Assembly: GCA_963971305.1 (NCBI GenBank)
Contig: OZ020308.1
Span: forward strand, 20,891,838 to 20,955,837
Reading direction: 5' to 3'
DNA: 64,000 nucleotides
DNA from: Arcuatula senhousia
Lineage: Eukaryota > Mollusca > Bivalvia > Mytilida > Mytilidae
The position numbers and the translations under genes were made by a program. Each line of letters begins with the position of its first letter. Position 1 is the first letter of the stretch. The notes beneath the pieces were generated by a model, which saw nothing but the letters and a program-made list of their open reading frames with translations, did not search any database and was not told where the DNA came from. This document shows positions 35,601-44,600 of this stretch, one piece after another.

Positions 35601-38600
35601 TAACTTAGTTATATGAATCATGTTATCTAGATTGTGCATTTAGCCAACTCTTCAGGTAGATAGGGTGTCTATCACTGAGCATCTTTTTTGCACATCTATC
35701 ATAACTTTAAAATTTATAATGCTTGGTATTCTAATTGATTTCTATTGGGCAAGGTTAACATCAAAATTGATAATTACAACACAAATTTGGATAAAATGCA
35801 CCTTCTTTGCGAATTTCAATATTTTCCCATAATTTTAAGGGGTCGATAATTTGTAAAGAAATAATAGGGGAAAAACACATGTTTCAATTTTTTCAAAAAT
35901 TTTGATGGTGAACTTTTTTCATTTAGTTTAATATTTAAAAATCTATACAAAACTAAGACTTTCACAAATTTTAAGGTAAAAGAAATTTGAATTATCAATA
36001 TTCACAGGTAGTAATGTGTCATATCGTAAAACGTTTGGTAAAGGGATTTTGTCATGGTTTAGTCAAGGGCGTCATGGTTTGTACAAGGGAAATTTGCATA
36101 ATGTCGTCTGCAAAAATGAAATCATGATTTTTCCGGACACAAAAGGCGTTTTCGGGCATTTTTAAAGGCAAGATACATTTATACTAAAATATGGCACATG
36201 TAAATGATGGAATATACTCGCTAAATCATTCAGTTTTGTTCAATTGATAAAATAACATTTTTTTTTATGTTCCAAGCAAAAGTAAAAGCCAGATGTTGCT
36301 CAAAAACAATCATTTACTGTGCATACAATCTTTTGACACATTTTTCAGCGTAATTAAACGCATACAAAGCATGCATCGCAAAAATAAAAAAAATTCACTT
36401 GTCATGGTTTGTACAAGGGACGTCATGGTTTAGTGTAGGGTGGTCATGGTTTGGTCAAGGGATATTTTTTAAAAATGATATTTTAAATCTTATTCAATCA
36501 TATGAGCTAACAATTATGTTTTAAACCTTCAACCGGTCATATATATATTACCCAAAAAATGCATACTACAAATATACATATCAACCGCTCCTGGAAAAAA
36601 TTATAACAGTATAATTTGTATGCCATTCATAAGACATGTTAGAGTAATCCCCAGGGGGGTTACTCTGGTGTTTTATGACGGGGGTGTGCATTTTGTAGAT
36701 TGTAATTAGTACCCAAATCTATGTCAGAAAATCGTCGAAAAACATACCCAAATCTATGTGATTAATAGCAAAAAAATACCCATATCTATGTAACAAAAAA
36801 AAGGTCAATTAAGGTTTTTTTTTTCATTTATAAGAGCCTTATAAAATAAATTACAAGTCTCTTTCTTACTTAAAATGACATCTTAACTTCGTTAAGTATC
36901 CCAAAAACACAAAAGACCCAAGTCAAGTCTATGGCACCTTAAAAGCTTTTCTGTTTTGACTCTCATTCAATCCTATGTAAGACATCAACAAAAATGGGTA
37001 CCAAATCTATGTGTACTGCTTAAAAAAAGATACCCAAATCTATGTAAAAAATTGTGAAAAATGGACCCATAAAAAATGCACATCCCGTATATTGGTATAT
37101 AGGGAGTAACCCCCCGGGGAGTAATCATGATATAATTATTATTATACAGAAATTGCCATATCATGTTCCAAAATATTTCGAGACTCCCATATTAGATGTA
37201 GGCATAAGCTGAGACAATAACATCGCTCGAGAAATGATATGGGATTTAATATGGAATCTCAATGTCAAAATAGATAGAAATAGGTATACAGGAAAACACT
37301 GACTAGGCATTAGGTTTAATGCATGATTTTGCTTATTGCCGTTAATACATATACTAAAAACTCTCTACTCCCTATCAATGAAGCTTTTCCTTTCAGTATT
37401 AATAGAGGGACATTCCATAACTTAAATGATATTCACTACCAACTGAACTATTGCTAAGGGCAACAGATGAGTGCAGACGTTGGTTTGTCAGGGTTTTGTT
37501 TTGTCTTCCTTTACCGGATTTGACGCACTGAATTGACTGTTGATAACGCGACGGGTGTGCTATAGCAAGCAGGAACTGCTTACTCTTCCGGAGCACCTGA
37601 GTTCATTCTCGTTTCGACTGGAGTTTGCGTTGTTGATTGACATTCAGTTATGGATACCCCATTGGTACATGCTTCTTGCATATCACAGGGAATATGTTGC
37701 TTCATCCATAATATTCTTAATCAGTGCAACAGCAGTGCTTATAGTATTAGAGAAACGTTTGCTTCATCCATAATATTTTTTTATATTATATACAGGAGTA
37801 GCTTGTACTGTTTTTAGAAGCTTATACAATAACCATATTCATATTTAATTGTTCAATGGTAATCCTGATGGTTAGTATATGTTGTTGGCTTAGTGACGGT
37901 CTAGAGCAATCAAAAGGATTTAAATCATATATAAAAATATATATCTTTTATATGCTATTACTGAATGTAACGATTTATAAATTCCAAGAAACGATCCAAT
38001 GATTTTTTCGGGGGGTAAAGATGCGTATTAAGAAACGCGGAAACACAGTATTTTGTCAAACACAATAAAACAGCAGAAAAAACCTAATAATTTGTCCGAT
38101 CTCCTGACTTAAGAAAATGTGATAAACCATGACATAATGGTATAAACCATGACATTTTTCTGTTCCCATTACCAAACCATGACAAAATTAATATTTGGTT
38201 AATAAGCCTAACTAAGCAGATTTAAAGTTAACACAGTAAACCTTTATCGTCATGTTCAATTCCTTTCTGCTCTCCTCACTATTTGATACTAAAATAAAGG
38301 TATTTTTACATATTTTAGAAAAAAATCCCTTGTACAAACCATGACCTCCCTTTACCATACCATGACAAAATCCCTTTACCAAACATTGTACGATATGACA
38401 CATTACTACCTGTGATATTGCTCCTATATAAAAAGTACTAAAATCATGCATTTTTCAAAGTCATTTCTAACAAATATCTTATGGTTAACTTTAAATTTTA
38501 TTATTGGGTTATGTATATTGACAGTTCATATAATCCAAACATAGATGGATAAATTACACTGATATTAAAAAAAAATAGTTTTAAGATTGCTTATAAGAAA

Positions 38601-41600
38601 CTGATATAAAGGTACATGTAGATGGGGTGATGAACATGAAAAGAATGATAAAATGAACATGAAGTGATCATTAGAAATTTTTGGATAGGAGGGGAATTAA
38701 GGGAACAGTAAATACTAAAGACCACCAGAAGAGGGGAGAGGTGGGTAGGGCTTAACTATTTGTCCATGGTGGTCTCCACACACCATGGCTAACTATGGTC
38801 TGCTATCAGGCTTTCTGTATTATACCATATCAAAGATCACTCATGGCGGATCACCAAATATATTCAGCTATCTAGGGTACACATCTTGATCGCTCTGTGG
38901 GCTGAGCATGAATGTAACCCACCATCAAAATCTCAAAACCCTTAATTGCCACTTAGAACAAGCTGGGCTTTCTCCTGACCTATTCGACATCTGGTACCCT
39001 CACAGGGTTCTGAAACTGTTCATATACATGTATGTATACATGTATCTTAAATCTTGTGTTTAATTTATGTTATCTACACTAAAATGTAAGACTTGGTGGA
39101 TTTTCAACAACAAAAATCAACCAAATTCTTGAATAATAACCCTATAAATCTTACGTAAAAATCCCTATATTTTCCCTATAAAATTTTAAGAATATTCCTA
39201 TAATCCTATATTTTTGAGACCAAAAGTGGCTTGACACCCTGAATGTATCAACTAAAAAACTGTAAATCAGGCAAAATATACCAGATTGAATTATCTAACT
39301 TTCAAACTCATTGAAATTTGCTACAGTTTACCAGATCTGCACTGCATGCTAGTAAAGTAAATATGAGTTGTTAATTAGTTCTTTTATCTGTCAATGAGTT
39401 AACGATGAGACAGGTATATTACCTGTGGTATGTCTTTGATAACTCTGTCAATATTACAGGAACAATTATATCTGCATTATATCTTAACACCTTCATAGAA
39501 CATAAGTATAATTTGTGATTATCATCAATTTGTTTGGTAACAATTGTTTTATGCAATTGTGGGAAGAAACTGGAAAAAAATTAAATTGGGATTACTAGTC
39601 CAATTTAGCATTGGAATGTTGTTAGTTCAAAAAGAGCAAGATAAAAACCATATGCAAAGGACAAAAAGAAAAAAATAAATTTGGTGTAGGCCAAAATGAT
39701 AAAGAATGGCAATACCGAAACAATAGTACAAATATATTTTGCTCTTGATCATGCACCATATCCCAAATTTTCTATTTACAGTGTCCACCATGTAAGGCCT
39801 TTACCCCTGAGCTCATCGGAGTCTATGAGAAACTGAAGGAAGATGGGGAGAAGTTTGAGTTTGTGTTCGTGAGCTCTGACAGATCACAGGATTCTTTTGA
39901 TTTGTTCTTTGACTCTATGCCTTGGATGGCTATTCCATTCGGAGATGCAAGGACAGATGAACTTAAAGGATTATTTGGTGTTGATGGTAATCTTTTTAAT
40001 ACTTGAATATATAGCAAGCAACGATTCTGAATTAGAGGGATAGAATACAATTTTCACATCAGATTATTTGAGCCCCTAATTATAGAAATCAGTCTGTTGG
40101 TTGGGACACCATGTACATTTAGTAATTGGTCTTTTTATCCAGTTACAAACTTTCATTCCAAGCTATATTTATTCCCCCTTTGACCTTTCAAGGTCAATGA
40201 AAATTCATTTGTTGCTACCATCTGTGGCCGATCCAGGAATTTTCAACCAGGAGGGCACGCAATTAGAAAAAAAATTCTGGGACCTCATGCTTCATACAGT
40301 TTCTAACCAAAAAAAAAAAACGCCTGGCACATCGATCCTAGACCATGGATCTTTTTATATTATTGAGCTTTGACCTTCAAATATGGCTTCAAAGTTAAAT
40401 GATTCATTTTGACAGTTTTTTGGCCAGATCTATATCAGATTCTAACCAGCATGCAGCTTATTGTGAGATTTGCATGATTTTAGGTTTTAGCTCACTCACT
40501 TCCTGTTTTCATGAAATCCAGCCATGTCTATCTTTGACCCATTTAAGATAGTTTGTTACTTACAGTTCAGCTACATAGATTTTATCATCAGAATGTAAAC
40601 ATTTGTTATTATGTAACAAAGTACATCTGGAAGACTTTTTCTCAGCACCCAATAAACTCAGAAACCTCTAAATAAGTTTGGTGAAACAGTATTTGTAGGT
40701 GTGGGTAACCTGTATACATTTTGTAGTTGGTCTTTTGTGCTGTATTAAAACAACTTTCATTCCAAGCTATTTCACCTTTGACATAATTAAGCTATTTATG
40801 AACTTTTACCTTGCACTATGTTCTCAAGGCTAAATGATTACTTTTGAACAGCTTTTTAGAAAGTTCAGGGACAGAGGAAGGATGATATGTCATTCATCGC
40901 TGATTTCACATTTGTTATTTTGTAAACTTTACATCTGGGAATTATTTTTCTCTGCTGCCATTAAACTCTGAAACCTCTAAATAAGTTTGATGAAAGAGTA
41001 TTTTAACTGTTGATTAGGCCAAAAAAAAATATGTCTGTTTTGGGCCCTACCCTAAAGTTTTTATTCGCATTTTGGAACAAGCACCGTTAAAGTTGGGATT
41101 GCTTCCCCATTGACTCAATGTAAAGTAATTTTGTAAAAAATAATAATTTTCCTACCTACCTACCCTAATTTTCAAGAGTAGGAAGCAGGAAACAAACATA
41201 TATTTTGTTTTGGCCTTATAGAAATCAGCATTTAAGTTTGGATACCTTATACATTTACTAGATAGTAGTTTGTCCTGTAACAAGTGCCATTCCAAGCTAT
41301 TTTTTTTTCACCTTTGACCTAGGTTATTCAAGGTCAAGATTAAACATTTGTATAATTGGTAATGTGGCTTATGAACTTTTTCCTTGCACTATGGTCTCTG
41401 GCTAAATGATTAATTGTTTTCTTTAATACTTTAATATCAATATGATTGATATGATTTGTGATTTTGTAAACTTTACATCAGGAAAGTATTTCCTGTTGCT
41501 TCCATTAAACTCTGAAACATCTGAAAAGTTTGATGAAAGAGTATTTTAACAGAAGATAGATAAGAAATTTAAACCTTGCATTTTCTGATTAATCTTCTGA

Positions 41601-44600
41601 ATGTTGTTTGTGATTTATAAAGTTGTTATTATGATGAAGTGAATTTTGTCATTTCTAAATTGGCACTTCTCTTTTGTGGATTAAGTTTATAATGGAATTG
41701 GCACAATGACAGAATAAAGGCAAAAAAAAAACAAAGATGAATTTTAACTCTTTCAAATTTACTATTTGCATTGTAACATTATGATCAAAATAGAACAAAA
41801 TGTGACATTTTATAGCAAAAGTTTTTTTTCCCATCAAACAATGACAGAATTTTGTAACAAAACAACCAAAACACAAAATTTTGTCCTTCCACTGTCAGTA
41901 TTCAAGCACAAGTATAGGTTAAAATATTCATTTATGTAAAATGGGTGACTGTATAGGAAAATTTTAAAGATTCCATTTAGTGGTATTTTTTTTTATCTAT
42001 GAATTGTTCTTACATTGTAAATGCATTTCAAGCCTTCTTAGTGTGTCCATACTTAAGTGCAGTTAATTTCCAAAACTGTAAAGTTGGTTGCTTAGTGGCA
42101 GATATAGGGGTGTTCCCAGGTTGTAACCCGCCTTTCCTATGACATTTTTTTTTCATAATCTAGATTTTCAACAAAATGGAACGGGAACCACTTTTGTCTG
42201 CACTATAGTACTATATGTTGAACCCTTCTTTAAAAAAATTCTGGATCTGTCCCTGTGATCTTTATGTAACTGCACATGAAAACATAGGAGGAAAAATAAG
42301 GCTTTGGCAGTAATAAGACTGGCTGTTATATCCTAGTATGCATATTAATAAATTTAGAACAACCTTATCCAGTATAAAGTTGACAGATTTTCTTTTGTAG
42401 GAATTCCCAGCTTGGTGATATTAGATGAGAAAGGGGAGGTAATCAACTTAAATGGCAGGGGAGCTGTTTTAGAAGACATAGAAGGCAAGGTATGTTGAGT
42501 TGTTAAGGAAGAAAACAAAGGCACGTAGCAGGTGGCGTGACAGGCAGTGGCTTTATTGCTGTATCAATGAGTTTTCTTGGTTACATTTACGTCAGACTCA
42601 TTTTAAAACACAATACAAGTCTTCTGATGTGGGATACAATGGAACTTTTCTCTTTAATGGAGTTATAATTTTTGTTATTTTCATATATAAGTAATCTTAT
42701 CCATAAAATATTGTATTCATTGCATTGTTTTAGAAACCTAAAAAATATATAAACCAAGATAATTTTTTTCTTTTTTTACTCTCTATATGCACTAACAGTC
42801 ATCAATTCTTTGAAGATTTTTGTGTGACCATATAACAATCTTTTAAAGCAAACACTAAAACTTTAACCTATTAATATTCCTGTTCAACATTGTAAATTTT
42901 TCAAGTGGCTAGGATTACCCCAAAAGTCTATTCTTGAAGTTTTATGCACTCAGAAAAAAGAATTATGACAATTGTGCATTAATTCTGCAGACCTTTCCTT
43001 ATAATCAGCCATTCCTTTTGTCAATAAAGACAAATAGAAAACTAGGACTTTGTTTTATAGGATTACAAAGAGCTATAAATTTTGTTTGCCATTTTATATT
43101 CTATAAATATTTCATAGCTATTATTGCTCTTGTAAGTACGGAGCAGTGAACAAGGATTGATCAATAAAATGCATTAAGAGGGGGTAGTTCTCGGTGCAGA
43201 ATTCTTATAAATTAAATCACATCCTGTCTTTATGTTTGATGAATGATTTTATTTTTACTACATTGATACAAATTTTGTATTGTTCATTTTGTATTGATCA
43301 CAAGATCATAATGAAATTGCAGATCCTTGATTTTTTTAGCTGAACATTCAAAGAAGTCTTAGTAAATAATAAATAACAAAAAGGTTTTTTTGGAGGGTGG
43401 GGGTTTTGGTTTTAAGTTAATGGGAATGTAATCAGGATGATTTGCCTTTCGCTTATTTCTGGTTAGATTTCACAAAGTGAAAAGAATGGTGCAAAATTTT
43501 TAGTAAAACCACTCCAAATTAATTCATCATTTGTCAGGTTTGCCATATCTATTTTGGCCAAAACTGAAAGACCTTTATGCCTCTGCTACAACATTTTACA
43601 TTAAATTTTACTAATATCCGTCCGTCCATTCATTCATACCAATTTCTGTCAAGCTTTTCTCAGAAACCATATATGAGAATGATTTGTAATTTGGCAGGCT
43701 GGTTCATTATGACAAACTGAAAGTCTAAAGTGACTTTCAGACCTGAATCTGACTTCTTTGTGTTCAGGTGTCCTTAAGGGCAGGGGCATGCATCTGTGGT
43801 CCTTTGACAGATTCCTTCTTATTTTAAACTACTGCATTTCATTTAGAAGAAGTGTCACCATTTTTCTAGGTAGCTGATTGTGAGTTTTTTCTTATGAATT
43901 CAATATTATCATGCATTATACATTCATTTAACATCTCCTCTCTGACATATAGATACATTAACAGAAACACCATATTAAACAAAGAAAACTTTTGCTCACT
44001 TAGTCATTTCTTCTAACTTGTATTTTATTATTTTCCATGCAACAGAGGTATAGAGGGTATATTTTTTTTATTGGTCTCTCTGTGATCACAGTTTGTGAAG
44101 GCAACTTCTCTGAACATATAGAATGTAATTTAATTAAACTTGATAGGCAAGAAGTACACCATATGCAGTTGTGTATGTTAACAGGAATTTTTGGTCAGCA
44201 AAATTTTATGGGGGATTAAATTGGTCATTTGAACTTTGAAATTTGAAGTAATTGTGATTTATCTTTTTGTGTACACAACGGATACTTGTAAGAGTCCAAT
44301 AGCAGAACATGTGGAGGATGTGAGCATGGTCACTAATTTTAAGGTTCTTGCATTTTTTGCAATCTTAAGATTTGTTTTATCTTCAGGAGTTTCCATGGTA
44401 CCCCAAACCTCTGAATGAATTGACAGGTAGTGCTTCAGTGATGTTAAATGAATCTGCCTGCCTTGTTTTATTCACAGGTAAGTATAAATTTAATTTGTTT
44501 AAAATCAGTAAACAGTGTTCAAAAATAATAATATATCCACTACTTGGAAGTCAGTTAAGATATGAAATATGGACAGCATAGTCCAAATAACACACCAAAT

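Larger units (their letters stand above)
36003..38414. mobile_element. Middle layer: element with about 95-bp inverted ends and 5-bp TSD
   Basis: The left end CACAGGTAGTAATGTGTCAT and the right end are inverted copies for about 95 bp, through 'tttggtaaagggattttgtcatgg' and 'gtcatggtttgtacaaggga'. Identical ATATT lies directly outside both ends (35998-36002 and 38415-38419). The interior holds further copies of 'tcatggtttgtacaaggga', a hAT-type MITE and a dispersed repeat at 37563. No transposase was recognised. Confidence 0.8.
35181..39241. mobile_element. Outer transposon of a three-layer nest (CAGGGTGTCAAG ends)
   Basis: Ends CAGGGTGTCAAG and CTTGACACCCTG are a perfect 12-bp inverted repeat. 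AATGTA occurs directly outside both ends (a possible 6-bp target duplication). The subterminal regions repeat 'ttttcctatattttccctata'. CAGGG ends are common in hAT elements, but an 8-bp duplication is not seen, so superfamily is uncertain. Without the inner insertion it is about 1.6 kb. A short stretch near 38955-39020 translates as LEQAGLSPDLFDIWYP and may be coding debris. It lies in NXN intron 2. Confidence 0.75.
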
